DNA from: Cyprinodon diabolis | Lineage: Eukaryota > Chordata > Actinopteri > Cyprinodontiformes > Cyprinodontidae | Direction of reading: 5' to 3' | Length of the DNA stretch: 64,000 nt | Assembly (NCBI GenBank): GCA_030533445.1 | Contig: CM060064.1 | Coordinates: 40,207,787-40,271,786 of the forward strand | Shown here: piece after piece, positions 47,563 through 60,859 of the stretch | Position numbering within the stretch: the stretch's first letter is position 1 | How the letters are laid out: each line of letters opens with the position of its first letter | Position numbers and translations under genes: made by a program | The notes under the pieces: model-generated | Told to the model about the DNA's origin: nothing | What the model saw: the letters and a program-made list of their open reading frames with translations, nothing else | The model's database searches: none

Positions 47563-48540
47563 CATTCAGTTCAATTCAGTTGATTTATATAGTGCCAATT
47601 CACAGCACATAATTTCAAGGCACTTTACAGAGACAATTCAACTAAATCTTACAGTCAAATTAATTATAGTTTTTTTTATGTTATGAACACTAGCTGACCA
47701 CATCCACTCATTGACTTGAAAGCAATCCCTTACACTATGCATGCTTTAAACAAAAGCTACAATGAGGAAAAAGCAGAGAAAGCATAACGTTAGAGATCAA
47801 ACTAACAAATTCTGCAGAGGGAGAATAGAGATAGAATGAAGGAGAATGATAGAAAGGATTCCGTATGTCCTCCAGCTGTCTAAACCTATAGCAGCATAAC
47901 TATGGTGATAGCTCTGGATAATCTGAGCCACTCTAATTATAAGCTTTATCAAAAAGGAAAGTTTTAAGCCTAGCCTTAAAAGTGGACAGGGAGCCTGCGT
48001 CATGAACAAAACTGGTAGTTGGTTCCACAGGAGAAGAGCCTGATAAATAAAAGATCTGCCTCCCATCTACTTTTAGAAATTCTAGGAACCACCTGCAGAT
48101 TGAGAGCAAAGTGCTCTGTTAGGAACATGAAGAAAACAACATAAGATGGAGCTTGGCTGTTTAAGGCTTTATATGTGAAAAGGAGGATTTTAAATTCTAT
48201 TCTGGATTTAACAGGAAGCCAATGAAGAGAAGCCAGGATAGGAGAGATATGATCTCTCTTTTTAATTTTCATCAGAACTCTGGCTGCAGCATTTTGGATC
48301 AGCTGAAGGCTTTTAACTACAATTTGTGGACTTCCTGATAGTAAAGAATGACAATAGTCCAGCCTTGAAGTATCAAATGCATGGACTAGTTTGTCAACAT
48401 CACCCCTGGACAGGATATTTCTAATTTTTACAATATTCTGCAGATGGAAAAAGGAAATTCTAGAAACCGCTAAGATATGGGACATGAATGACAGCTCCTG
48501 ATCAAAAATAACAAGATTTTTTACTTTTTTTTTTCTTTCC
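47563..48540 (-). mobile_element. L2-type LINE 3' half
   Basis: The minus-strand frame 48542-48000 reads LVIFDQELSFMSHILAVSRI, then LQNIVKIRNILSRGDVDKLV, SLQLIQNAAARVLMKIKKRD and HISPILASLHWLPVKSRIEF. It is the same family as 34728-35750 and better preserved at its end. The 3' UTR runs to about 47563 and ends in the sequence on ATTTATATAGTGCCAATTCAC typical of this LINE. It is truncated at its 5' side, where the SINE at 48546 abuts. Confidence 0.87.
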
Positions 48541-48545
48541 AAAGT

Positions 48546-48766
48546 TTTATTGTCATTAAACTGTCACAAGTACAGAGCAACACAATTAATTCTCTGCATT
48601 TAACCCATCCCCTTGGGAGCAGTGGGCTGCCACTGTGCGGGTCCAGTGTGGGGTTAAGGGTCTTTGCTCAGGGACACAGAGTGTCAGTCTGTGGGAGTGG
48701 GGCTTGAACTCCGAAACTCAGGATGCCAAGCGCAATACCTTTACCACGAGGCCGAAAGATGTCTGT
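48546..48766 (-). mobile_element. tRNA-derived SINE, copy 3
   Basis: The tail (TTGTCATTAAACTGTCACAAG) faces the L2 fragment, and the tRNA-like head ends near GAGGCCGAAAG. It shares the body with copies at 10207 and 27846. Confidence 0.85.
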
Positions 48767-51389
48767 TGCCATAAATGTGGAATTATGAATAAGAATTTCT
48801 AATGCAAAGAAAACATAAAGATTACTTTTTTCATAAGACTGTCTAAATCTTTATGAAAGTGTTATTTAGAATTAAATTTGAGATTTTCAAAAGCAAAGCA
48901 AACGTAAAGATTGAGACCTTCAGTTCATAGGTGATAATAAATAACATACATACAGATAATATAGTACATTTCTGTCAGTAAATCCCTGAAATTATTACAC
49001 ACCATAGATTTAACTGGTGATCAAAAGGTGTATGCTACAGAGTTAAATGTGTGGGACCAAGATTTTTCTCCGGCATTATAACACCTTAAAATAACAGGCT
49101 CATCAGCAGCAGTGCAATGGTGTGTCGTGACGTGTAACATATCGATTTTCAGTGTAAAACAAATCTGACTTTCTAAAATAATTTTTTTTTCTTTTTATGT
49201 GTAAATTTTAAATGAACTTAGTTTGGGGAAATAAAAAGCCAACTAAACAAAAAATAAGTTAGATGAAAAGACAAACATTCATTTATCAGTATATTTGACA
49301 TGAAAACAAAGGTTAAAATATGTGTGTTGTAAGCATCATTCAGAGTTTATGTAACAACTTCCTGACTCAACCTCAAGCATTGCTTTGGACTTAGAAGTGG
49401 TTTATATTTTGCTTTAGGAGTTTCAAATATAGTTATTGTGTCTCATGTCAAAATCTGCGGTCCTGACTACAGAAAAAAAGACTTAAGAGGATTAAGAATA
49501 ATGTCAATGGGATACCAGAGTGTAGAAGAGTTGTTTTTAAGTCATGAGAATTAGTCGTGTTAATTTGTGCTACAGTTTTGTAAATAATTTAACGATGTCC
49601 TGTGATCACACAGCACAATTTTCTCTCTTAATGAAGTGTGTCATACAAGCAGGCTATGTTTATCCAGCACCTGATTGATCCTTTATAGAGCGATGATTGT
49701 AGCTGACTAATTAAACAACTCTGAGTGGGAGGCAAAATACACACACAAAAAAGTTGAAAAATACACAAGCTAGGATGGTACTTATGCATGAGAGTATGTT
49801 CACATGCACTACAGATATTCTGCATAAATACACAAACTCACTTGCAGGCACCGGTGTATTTGCACACTCTGCATGCCCTATTCTCACACCAACAAAAGCA
49901 CTAACACATACATTCCTGGATTCAAGCTCTCATGGATGTGTTTACATGCCGCCATCACTTCGTGGTCTGGCGTGAGGCATCGAAAGTGATCAGAAAGGGG
50001 AGCAACAAAAAGCCGGGCCAAGCCTGAGAGTAAATAAGCAATAAATCTATCCCACATCAGCGGAACGGTTCACTGTAAACACCCTCTTTAAAGCATACAT
50101 GTTTCGGCGTCCCGTGCAGATGGGAAGATGGTTGGCATTCCTGCTGTTCTCCACAAGAAAGAGTAGCGCCAGAAAAAAAAGCTGTGAGTTTACGGGGGTT
50201 TGGCCAGTTTCTGCGGGGCATCTGGTGGCTTTAATCTGTACAAAGCACAATTAGTCAAGATCAGAGGGATGGGGTGAAGGCGAGGCAGAGAGCTTTGTTT
50301 TGGATTTACAGTGTGTGAGAAAGACACAGACAGTAGAATCGGAAACTGCATCACAAAAAACGATGTTTCTCTTAGGTTTTCCCTTAATTGATAACCTGGA
50401 AAATTTCTATGCTAATGGAAAATGCATTATTCTCCAATGGAAGGGCTCCCTAAGTGTATTATTTGATGGACATGTAGTTATAACAGAGCGGACTGAAAGA
50501 CCATGTTTGTCATTTTGTGCCATGACTCCATTCATCACTACAGTCATAGTTTGTGAAATTGTTTGTGATTTCAATTCTGTTTAAAAAGGAGTGTGTTGCT
50601 CTTTCCATGGTGAAACTTTGTTGAGGAGAAAGGATAACTATAGAAGAACAATGTAGGAGTATACATTTAAAAAATAGGCAATAAAAATGCAAATTTTGTC
50701 TATATTTTTAGTCACTTATTTCAGAAACAAAGCTCATCTATTCTAGAGATACATTAAACATTGTAATATTTCAAGCATTCAATGTATGTTGATTATGGCT
50801 TACAGAGAATCAAAACCCAAAACCGAGTGTCTCAGAAAATACAAATATTGCATATGATTAATGAAAAAGGATGCTTTAAATAGAAATGTCTGTCTTCTGA
50901 CCTTGTATTCATTTTTATTGTCTCAAGATATTGTTTGGTCTGGTTCTGCTGATGCTTTAAAGAAGCTCAGATTTCTTCAATGGTTCATCTGCATCATTGG
51001 GTCTCTCTCTCTCTATTGCTTTTAAAAATATTCAGAGGCCAGTTTGATGGCCAATCATGATTAGTTACACTATCTTATAACAGCTCAGCTCTTTGGGTAG
51101 TGCAGAGGTGCCAAGTCCTATGGGGGGAAAAAAAGCCGTAATCTTTATGAAATCAGCAGAAGAAGCACAAAAATATCTAACATTTTCTTAAAGATGGTTC
51201 TAGAAGCGGACTTCAGATGCCAAATCCTTGAAATCAGCTCTGGCTTTGGAAAGGTTATGCTGACCTTCAAGAAAAATTAATGCTGTTCTGCTTCTCTCTT
51301 CCCCCGGATTCAGAGACATTGATTTCCGAAAGATATTCAAACTTTATTTAGATCTGAAAAAAAGAACTTTGAACAACTGAGTAACAGTC
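48767..51389. other. Intergenic DNA without recognised genes
   Basis: AT-rich, with a GC-richer patch at 49840-50280. No conserved protein signal on either strand. Confidence 0.45.
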
Positions 51390-51800
51390 CAAGTTCTTTC
51401 TCTTTTGTGATCACTCGACTGGATTGTTGTAATGCATTTTACTTTGATGTTAGTAGTTCTCTAATTGCACCTCTGCAGATAGTTCAAAATGCTGCTGCAA
51501 GACTTTTAACTGGGAGACCTAAGTTTGAACATATCTACCCAGTTTTAAGTTCACTTCACTGGTGGACAGTTCATTCTAGGATTCATTTTAAAATTATTTT
51601 TGTTTTAGTCTTTAAATGGCCTTGCCCTACCACGTATCACTGATCTCCTGCATTCTTATGTACCTCCTCCTGTCAGTAGTTGTAACTAGGCGTAAATTCA
51701 GAGTGTACTGGACCTTCTCTGTCGCTGCATATCAAACAGGAGTTTTAATTGAACATTTTTAAATCTCTGTTAAAGTTTCATCTCTTCTCTCTGTCGTTTA
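51390..51800 (+). mobile_element. LINE fragment (CR1/L2-group reverse transcriptase C-terminus)
   Basis: The frame from 51407 reads ITRLDCCNAFYFDVSSSLIA, then PLQIVQNAAARLLTGRPKFE and HIYPVLSSLHW. These are the same conserved blocks as in the L2 copies but with a clearly different sequence (LLTGRPKFEHI instead of VLMKIKKRDHI), so a different LINE family. It is decayed after the HW motif. Confidence 0.75.
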
Positions 51801-51879
51801 ACCTTCAAACGGTTGTTGGTGTTGGTTTATTTTATGTTTCTTTTTTATTTTTCATATTGTTTTTACTTATTTAATTATT

Positions 51880-52000
51880 TATTTATTACCACCACCAAGA
51901 CGGTTATGTTTTTAGGAGAGTTTGTGTCTGTCTGTCTGTCTTTCTGTCTGTCTGTCTGTGTACAGGATAACTTGAAAAGTTATGGACAGATTTGAATTTT
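51880..52000 (+). repeat. (TCTG)n stretch with repeat-like flank
   Basis: A GTCTGTCTGTC run (51927-51960) is followed by AGGATAACTTGAAAAGTTATGG, a combination I have seen repeatedly as an interspersed repeat in animals. Family unknown. Confidence 0.45.
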
Positions 52001-53020
52001 TATCAGATGTGTCTGTCGTGCCAAAGCATCTATTAAATTTTGGGGATGATCAAGATCATAATCTGGAAATTTGTTGTAATTCCTCTTATATTGTAAGATA
52101 GCGATATCTGGCAGAACAAGCAGTTCCCCACTAAGCCAGAGGGTGGCAGCAGTGACTAATAACAGCCTCAGCATCTGACTCAAAAAGTCTGGAGGTATTT
52201 AACTGAAGACAAATACACAAGATAGGGAAAGTTTTTGGTTTATTAGTAGGATCGATTAAAAATGTATTAACCAACTTATGGACTTTTCTGCTTCATCCCA
52301 AGGAGCAATTCATTTATAATACGTTATAATACAGATAATGTGCATAGATCTAAGTCACAATTTGGGGCAAAATGTGTAGTTTGGCGCATGTCTGCGCTCT
52401 TCAAATGCTTTTCTATTTTTATATTTTCTTTATAAATCTTTTAATGTTTAGTTAGACAGTGATGTTTTTTCTTTTTTTTGGACAGTCATTGGCAGCAACG
52501 GACTGCAGTAGGATATTAGATATTGGCTGTACTTGGTTGCAGTGTGGGGGTGTAGAAACTTTTTCTCATACCACCCTCGGCCATTTTCAAATGAACAGCT
52601 GTGAGAAAGGTGAGCTTCAATGACTGTCTGAGACCATAGCTCACCTCATATACACCTGAAACTGCATATCCGCAGAAAAAGACAGCTAACGGGACGAGAC
52701 GGTAGGACAGCCTTACATTGACAAATAGGAAGACCACTTATTTAGATGATCCACCTGGGAATAGGAGATTGTCCTCTATACCTTTACAGGCCAGGTTTTT
52801 TCATATGTTATATAAAGAATGTACCCAAACTTTTATATTGGTGGTGTTTCTGGCACAATAAAAAAAAAAGGAATTCTCTTTATCGGAAAACTTTTCTTTT
52901 TTTTGTCTGGTCATGTGAACAGAAGTAGTCTGCTGAAACTGAGAGACACATTAGATAGCTAAGAACCAAATGTCCTTTCTTTTTTATCTTATGAATATCT
53001 TTAAAAAAAAAGTTAATGTC
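52001..53020. other. Intergenic DNA without recognised features
   Basis: Nothing supported on either strand. Confidence 0.4.
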
Positions 53021-54250
53021 CTCTAAGATACATCAGTTCTGTATATCAGAAAAGCACTCAGCATACTTCCATTTTAAAGTTGTAGCAAAGCGGCTGTTCG
53101 AACGGTTGCAGTTCCGACTTTACACCAGTGAATAAAGTGAATGTGATTGGTCGTTTATCAAGGGGGCGGGATTGTTGTGGCGGAAGGTTCGCAACCTTTT
53201 CTGTTGTGGCCGGTTTCTTGGAAGCATCTTGCAAACCAGTTAGCAACTTGGTGCTAGTAGGTTCCCAGTGAGAAATTTCATTCGGACCAAGTAGCACTAA
53301 ATTGGTGACTTAGAAACGACACTGTCAAGGAACGCTATGGACACCGGAAACATGCAAGAGAAGGAGAATTCGGAGGTCATGGATGAGTCTCCTCCATCAT
53401 ACAATTTATTTAGAGGAGGAAAGCGGCGACGAAGTTGTTGTGAAAGAGGACGTCAGGACGACAGACGACTTCATTTGGTTTAGAAGGCTTAAGGCTGCTT
53501 TATACTTAGAAACTACGTCATCTCCGTAGGTGTCGCGGTGAACGCACAGACGTCCCCACCCCCTCTGAAGACACTCTGCTGCACCACTCTCAAATTGTAG
53601 GTGACCGCAGACAGTTCCGCAGACAAGAGGCCTCTGATTGGTCAAATCTACATCCGCTCTACTCATGCGTATCTCCTGTTTGGTACTTTACCGGCTTGTT
53701 TTGTTTGTATGACCGCGATTGCGGAAAAGGACTCGTGAAGGTGGACCAGCTAGAAGAGCGAGGTGCCCGAGAATGCTGGGACCCTTTTTTCTCCTGAATC
53801 CTCGCTCTTTTTCGCCCTCATGCCCCTCTGTTGTCAGACAAACTTGCCCCATTTCCTTACCGCCTCAGCTGTATCTAGATCCACAGCTAGTTCGTCATTT
53901 TCCCCTTTTGCGTTGTGGATTGGAAAAAACATAGCGCAGACCATGCTTCAATATTGAGTATAAATAAAAAATATCTGCATCATACCTGCGACATGTTCAT
54001 TGTGACACACTGCTGTGGAAGTATCACCAGCCCTTTATAGCCGTACATGTTTGAGCCCTTGCCTCGCAACACAGTCAGTTCTGTTAGCTCTACGTACGCC
54101 CGCCGAAGACATAGAGATACATCACCATAAACTCTGGGACGTAACTCAACAATTCTTATTTCAACCGTTGCATATATTAGCTGCGACATATGAATCAAGA
54201 TGCTATGACTGAGAAGATTTGATTGACAGATGACCTTTGATATATGATTG
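53021..54250. other. GC-richer block with broken acidic open frames
   Basis: From 53338 an ATG frame reads MDTGNMQEKENSEVMDESPP. The neighbouring frame continues LEEESGDEVVVKEDVRTTDD-FIWFRRL (about 53410-53490), as if one base were shifted. AAGGCTGCTTTATACTT at 53490 looks like the terminus wording of a PIF/Harbinger-type element, but no matching right end was found. It could be the first exon of a broken gene cut by a transposon, or one decayed element. Confidence 0.3.
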
Positions 54251-57180
54251 GCTGAATTTAGGTGTACAAGCTGACGTATAACTAACTGGCCAGCATAAAA
54301 TAACCAGAGAAAAAAAAAACAGTTTTTAAGACAGGAATTTTTCTCTAAATAGAAATTTTCTATTTTGGGACAATATGGTCTGATACAGAGTAAATTTATA
54401 TACATGTAATGATTTGAAATTTAAATATGACTTCCTTGCGACTTTAACACAGCATTAATGACTGCAAGCAACTGTTTTTACATACACTACTGTGACCAAT
54501 ATACTTACCTCCTTATTAATAATGCTAGCATCAATATGTCCCAGTCACAGTATTGAAGCCAATTCTTTAGCTTCTTGTAGCCTCACAAGAGTTAAGGTAA
54601 CTGAGTTGTTACATTAAAAATACCTTTATGAGAATGATGTGTTTATCATCAAAACTATTTCATACTCTTTTCAGTAATCCAGTTTTCTTAAAAAGTGGAT
54701 GCAACATTATTAGAATTGTGAAATTTATCTTTGTTGTTCATAATATTTGATTAAAGCATTACATTTTAGACCTTGCTGTAACAACTAGCTATGCTAATGT
54801 ACTAACGCTGTGAAAATCTAAATTCTGATGTTAGCTTTTCCCCCTCCTATATCAAAGCTAAAAAAAAAATAAAAATAAGAAAAATGCAGTTTTTCAAACT
54901 ATTTTTATTTTAGTGTTTATGCTAAAATTGTGGTGCAAATGCATAAATGCAACAAATACAAAAAGAGCTGCAAATGCATGACATCAGACTAGCCCACATT
55001 ACACACACATTTTGCCATCACAGAGAAATCGCAACATGCAAACATGCTGCAGTACTTACAAAACACAATACGTACAAAACACGTGCAAAGGGAAACTTTA
55101 GCAAGTGGCAAAAACATCTCCAACTTAAGAAAATCTGCAAACTAGCTCTGCATTAGGACAGTCCTCTGGACCATTAAGAGGGATAGTTGTCTATAGGACC
55201 ATACGCATTAGTGACTATAGAAAACACAATAGAATATCTTTCTAGCGGAAATTGGAAGGCAGAAAGAAATTTCTCTCTCTTTGTGTTTACAAAAAGACAT
55301 TTGTCAGGGGATTTTACTCATGTGGTATGCAAGACAAAACAAGTCATTAGTTTTAAATATTAAGCAGATCTTTACTTTAACTCTCATTACCCCAAAACAT
55401 TTGTGATTGGCTGATCTTTCACATAGGTGTGCTTCTCATCTGAAAGTTTGTCTCTGTATTTAGTGATGTATTGTCTTTTTTTTTTTTTGTCATAGCAGGA
55501 TGTCCCAACATGAGCTGGACCTGAGGCATTCGAACCTGCCTTTATTTGGGTTTGAGTTTGGTAAAGGTTTGGATAGCATTTCTAATCTCTCCCAAAATTT
55601 GTAATTTTTTTTTTTCTATGTTGATTAGATGTGTGGGTTCTCTTTATATGTTATATGTAGATTCTCTTCTTGAATTCAAAATTCTGATCCAAACTGAGGA
55701 GACTCCAGGTTCAGAAACCCTGTGTTAGAATCGTCCGGCCCTAATTAGTTTGAAGGAAATGACCTCTGGAGAGACAGAACCGCAGCTGGGACTGAGGCAA
55801 CTTCCCTTCAGCTGAGAAATGGACTGGGCTGTTTGGAATGTACAATGTTTGAAGGAAGTAAACACCCTGATCTGACCCACATCAGACACCACCTTTACTG
55901 TCCTTTCCATGAAGTTCTGGCTTAGTTAGCTGTTTATTTAAAACTCTTAGTGGATTTTATATTTTGTCTTACAAACTCTTTTCCTTCAAACTTACCATTG
56001 GTTTTACGAATAAGCAGAAAATTTGAGCATCAAAAAAGGCTTCCCCTTAAAATTTAAAAATAAAAAACTTTATCTGCAGTTAATTTGCAGCTCATAATGG
56101 TTTATCTTTTTTTCTTTTTTTTTCTTTTTTTGTTTCTCTCTTTGGATTTAAACATTTATTCTATTATATTTGTAAAACATAAAAAAGGCTGGAATTTGGT
56201 AATAAGCTGGTAAAATTCTTGAAATTTTAATAGTTTGATTTCTTTTTTCAAAACAAATATTTAAAAAAAACATTGTAAGAAATCCACTGTTCTACTTTAT
56301 AATTGATAATACTGACTTCACTTGAGCTCTGGAAATAATTTTAATCAATAATTTGACTGATAAGCTATCAAATTTGTTAGATTTCAACCAGGGAGACCAA
56401 CAGGACCTTAATGACAAAATTACATTGACATTGAAATTTGTTACAGTATATCATTAAGGGTGTGATTGTGCTGTTGTCAAAATTATTTTCTTTTTCAATG
56501 AGAATGATTGACTTTAAAGATTAAAGAATGTTTATTTAAAAAATATAAATATATATATATTTCCTCTAATAGTCTCTTTAAAGACCTTATTGTCTACTCT
56601 AGAGTTAATCTTTTTAAAATCTCTGAATGTACCTTAAGGATAGTTGTTGTCAACTTTATAAGACATAATTTTATGTGTTTCTTTGTACTAAAAAAGAAGC
56701 TGGACTGAGGTGCACTTTGAGTATTTTGCCACAGATTCTCATGAGGTCACAGATCAGAGGAACGATCATTTTACTGGTCACGATCAGGGCCATTTAATGG
56801 TGATGGAAAGAAGCTGGGAAACTGATCCCTCTCTACCTTGTAAAAGTTCCACACTTAACTAGACACATGCATAGAAGTGAAATTGATCGTAGCAGAGTGG
56901 GTGTGAAATATACGCACAGCTCTTGGCCACCTGGAGGATCACACGTGTGTTTTTGCGTGAGAAAACATGACATCGTGCCGGCTCCACTCACCACTAGGAG
57001 CTGACGGCAAGTAGAAGAGCAACAACCCCAATAACTTCTACGGCCCAATTTAGAGGTGCTTTTTTTTAGGAGGCCTCCCACGCAGCTATCACCATGTTCA
57101 CTACAGAAGACTAATTATTAGCTCCATCAAACCAGAGCTAACTCTAGAGAGTGGAAACACTCCTTCTTAGGGATGGGAAT
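54251..57180. other. AT-rich intergenic DNA
   Basis: No gene recognised. The part 54930-55150 has many AAATGC/GCAAA motifs and may be a repeat. 56100-56150 is T-rich low-complexity. Confidence 0.45.
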
Positions 57181-58600
57181 ACTTTTTTGAAAGGCCTTGG
57201 TGACATAAAACAAAGGGATTGGCTTTGACGTTTGGGAACAATTTAGCTCATTTGGGGTTTTTGAAAAAGGGAACCAGTTCAGAACCGATCGTGTGCTTTA
57301 TGGCCTCCTTTCCCTCTCTGCTCAGGGTCGCTGGATTTATTTCTGAGTCCGCGAAGCAGGACATAAATCATTCTAACCCTACTTTTTTTTCCTGCACGCT
57401 CTTTCTTCTCTACCCTTTCCTTCTTTTCGTTCTCCCTCTGAAGCGAGGGATGTGGCTGTCTGCAGCACAGAGTCCAGTTCTCTCCCCTCCGGAAGAATTA
57501 GACCCGCAGACATTACCACATTGTATTTTGCGGCGCATAGTTTTTCAAATTGGGGGAACTGGTCCTGGCTCCACCACAGTCTCAGTCCTGCGGGCCCCTG
57601 GGGCCTCTTTCCTTCACTCTTTAATTAGATTAGCCGGGTCCCCAATCTGGCAACGGAAGGGCTCCAATCTGGCTATCCAGCTACCTTTGCAGTAGAGCAA
57701 TATCTGGTCTTAAGAGGAGGAAATGACCTAAATGTCGGTCAGTATGGTATTCTGTTACACCCAATGGTGTGCTGACAAAACAGCTTGGGTAATGAAGACA
57801 TTACAGAGCAACGAGGGAGAAGGGAGAAAAAAAGGATTTGCAGCTGAACTCTTTGAAATGTGCTGGGCCGACTACAGGCTTGTGGTCAGGGTAGCCATTT
57901 TGGGAGGAGAGCTGGCAGCTGAAGGGGCCATCGCAGCTCTGGCCAAAACAGCCAATTAGGCCCTCATGCCCTGTTGGGTATCAATAAATTTCGCCAGTGC
58001 ATGTCAATACTTGGAGGTGGATGGTTAATTTGCTGCAAAATCAGGCAGAGATCAGACGCAAAATAATTATACTGCACCAGACACCCTCTTCTGCCTGATG
58101 TTACAAGTGTTTCAGCATCTTCGAATCCCTGAGCAAAGGTCTGTTAAATATCGCATGAGCATCGGAAAGGAAGTGGTGAGGCCAACAGATGACGGCAAAT
58201 ATAAAGCCAGGCGTTTGAGAAATTTAGGAGCCTCAGAGTCTTGCACGACACAGTATATCTGTCAGTACCAATGCTTAAGTTACTGCCAAAAAGATGATTA
58301 AGAAGTATAAAGAAAACACAAAGTGAGTCTGTGCATAAAAAAGTGTATTAAAAAAAGTTGTTAAAACTGGATTAGGACAGTCAAATGGTACGGAGCGTCC
58401 TGCAGAGAAACACATGTGCGGACAAGGCCAACTCAGCCGTGCACTAAATTCCACAACCAGCCATCTTGATGGGACGTGACAGTATAAAACACGGGAGGAC
58501 GTCTGGAGATTTCACTGACAGGAAGTGAATGCTGTGAATGATTTGGCCTCATAAATCATTTCTGAGGGAGCGATGCGGGGAGCTTCCAAAAACCCACAGT
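57181..58600. other. Repeat-free GC-richer island, possible regulatory DNA
   Basis: About 1.4 kb without mobile-element signatures, with homeodomain-type TTAATTAGATTA near 57623 and several TAATTA/AATTAG cores. The 158-codon open frame at 57219-57695 has no recognisable domain. It reads as candidate conserved non-coding DNA rather than a gene. Confidence 0.35.
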
Positions 58601-59657
58601 CCTTTTTTTTTTGATGGAGTCGATTCCTCAAAGAGTGCTGCTGAGAGCGCATCACAGCTCCCACGCTATGACACAAATCAAGATGTTATGGCAGCTCGTG
58701 ATGACTAATTTGCTGTTGTTATGTTTGAGGTTGTTTTTTGTTTTTTTTGGTGCAGAAAATAGTTACAATCCTTCTATTTGGTCCAGGGGGAGCAAAGGCT
58801 CAGAACTCAGGACCGATGAAGGGTGGAGATAGGGGGAGTCTAAGGGACGTGTTCATGGGAAAGATAGATTGGGAATTCATCTCTGTGGAATATTTTGAAT
58901 GTTTGAATAATGCTGGCGGTGTCTCTGATGCTAACAAGAATTTGCAAAGTAATTTATTGTGAAACTGAAATTCTACTGATAGTCTGTAAGAAATGTGATT
59001 TTTGTGATCTTAATGATAAAATCCACCAGCAAAAGGTCACTTAAAGAGACTCCTTTTGGCTCATATACTGTTATGTTTTATGAGAGTCTGTAGAAACCAG
59101 GGATTAGAACCGGAATTAAGAAAATTCGTGTTTTGTAAAAACATTTTTAGAAATGCTCTAAAAAAAAAAGTGAGACTTGACCACCTCAAACATCTTTTTA
59201 ATAAATGATTTAAAATATTTTAATTATTAAATATTTTATGTGTAGGCGATGCAATTAAAATTCTTGTTGTTTTGATGCTTATATGTAAGAATACTACTCA
59301 AACTTTCTATTTGATTTGTGCTGTTAGTAATTTAATTTGAACTGTTTTTTAATGACACTTTTTTGACTCTGTACAGGGTAGGGATGTTTTATACCTCAAC
59401 ATCACATGTTTACTTGCTGTACTTTGAGGAAATGCGTGAGCATTAAATGAAAATACAATTTATCAAAAAAGGTCTGAAGCTTTTTTTTATTATAATAAAA
59501 GGAATTCTGCATAATTGCATCCATTAAATGACGCATAGAGAAATCCCTCTTTTCCAATGATCCTACACTTCTTACCGATTCAGATCCAGCTGCTCAAAAC
59601 CCGAATTTTGATGTTCTGTTTACTCACTAGACATCTTGATTGAGAAATGTTCTCACG
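58601..59657. other. Intergenic DNA without recognised features
   Basis: Increasingly AT-rich to the right; no gene or repeat recognised. Confidence 0.4.
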
Positions 59658-60165
59658 TTTAGTGCAGCGAGGAATGCTCTGATCTTTATATTGGAGAAAC
59701 CAAACAACCTCTCCACAGACACATGGCCCAACACAGAAGAGCTCCCTCCTCTGGACAAGACTCTGCAGTACATCTACACCTTGTGGACAAAGGATATTCT
59801 TTTGAGGACCAGAATGTTCACATTCTGGATAAAGAAAAAAGGTGGTTTGAGAGGGGCGTGAATGATGCCATCTATGTTAAGAGAGAAAAAACAACTTTAA
59901 ACAGAGGTTGTGGACTCAGATTCCAGCTTCCAAAAACTTACAATTCAGTTATAGAGATGATCCCTTCAAGATATCACCACAACCCCCACCCCATCACAGA
60001 GGAACGAAGCACCTCTCCGCTCCAGCCGGTGAACAACACCTCCTTAACGACCGGTGGTGGCAAAACATCTTCAAATCTTGGAAACCAAGTCCAGTGGATT
60101 TTTTTTTTACTTTTACGGAATGACTATGACCTGGAATACTGAGAATCTTCATCAGCATATCATTA
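59658..60165 (+). mobile_element. Penelope-like element 3' end with GIY-YIG nuclease
   Basis: One frame is open from about 59658 to 60142. It reads CSEECSDLYIGETKQPLHRH, then MAQHRRAPSSGQDSAVHLHL, VDKGYSFEDQNVHILDKEKR and WFERGVNDAIYVKREKTTLN. This is the GIY-YIG endonuclease of Penelope-like retroelements (LYIG is the second half of the motif), which nicks target DNA for reverse transcription. It is truncated upstream: no reverse transcriptase precedes it. The 3' end (CTATGACCTGGAATACTGAG..CTTCATCAGCA) matches the tail at 17088-17198. Confidence 0.85.
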
Positions 60166-60855
60166 GACAACGCTAGCGCTACGGATGCCCCCGTCTCGGC
60201 ACATGGATGCCGCATTATGTTATTATCGTTGGCAGGGCAACCAATGTTTTAGGTCATGTGGCAACGTTTAGCCAATCATATAGCGCAACATCACTGGCCT
60301 GTGCAAGACCCGAGCAGTTCTGGTACCTACAATGGGTCCGGTGTTCCTACGTAGCCTTGGGTATCCCATGATTCATTGGGAGTCCATGCAATCCGGCTGC
60401 TCCATGCTCAGAGGAAAAAGGTAAATGGCGCCCAACAGTGCTGAATATTCTTAGTGCAGTTTGATATAACACACAAGTATGTGAATAGTTTCATCTGAAA
60501 TTAATGAAAATAGTCTTTTTAATGGTTAATGAGTCAGATATGTGGCGGGTAATGTTCATTGAAAGGTTTTATCTGCCCTTTTGCAAATGGGTTTGGCTGA
60601 CATTTAAGCACAGATTCCGATATCTCTGCAGTGTAGGGACTATAAATCGGATATTCACGATGACGGTACTGCCGCTTAAGTTCCTCGAAAATGTTTTTAG
60701 CACCAAGAACAGTAGTGGCAAGTACGGTATCCATTACTTGCCTTCTTTATGTGTTGTTATGGTTGCTAGGAAACAGAGTGTACGGGCAGGGGAAGCTGGA
60801 GAACGCTGGACCTGTTTGAATCCATAGCTAAAACACTTCCTGCCTCCTTATTTTC
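60166..60855. other. Intergenic DNA
   Basis: No gene recognised. The 107-codon frame at 60504-60827 has no known domain. Confidence 0.4.
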
Positions 60856-60859
60856 ATTT

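Noticed and set aside
57219..57695. A 158-codon plus-strand open frame as a gene
   Set aside because: No recognisable domain and no splice partners; composition looks like a chance frame in GC-richer DNA. Kept only as a candidate regulatory island.
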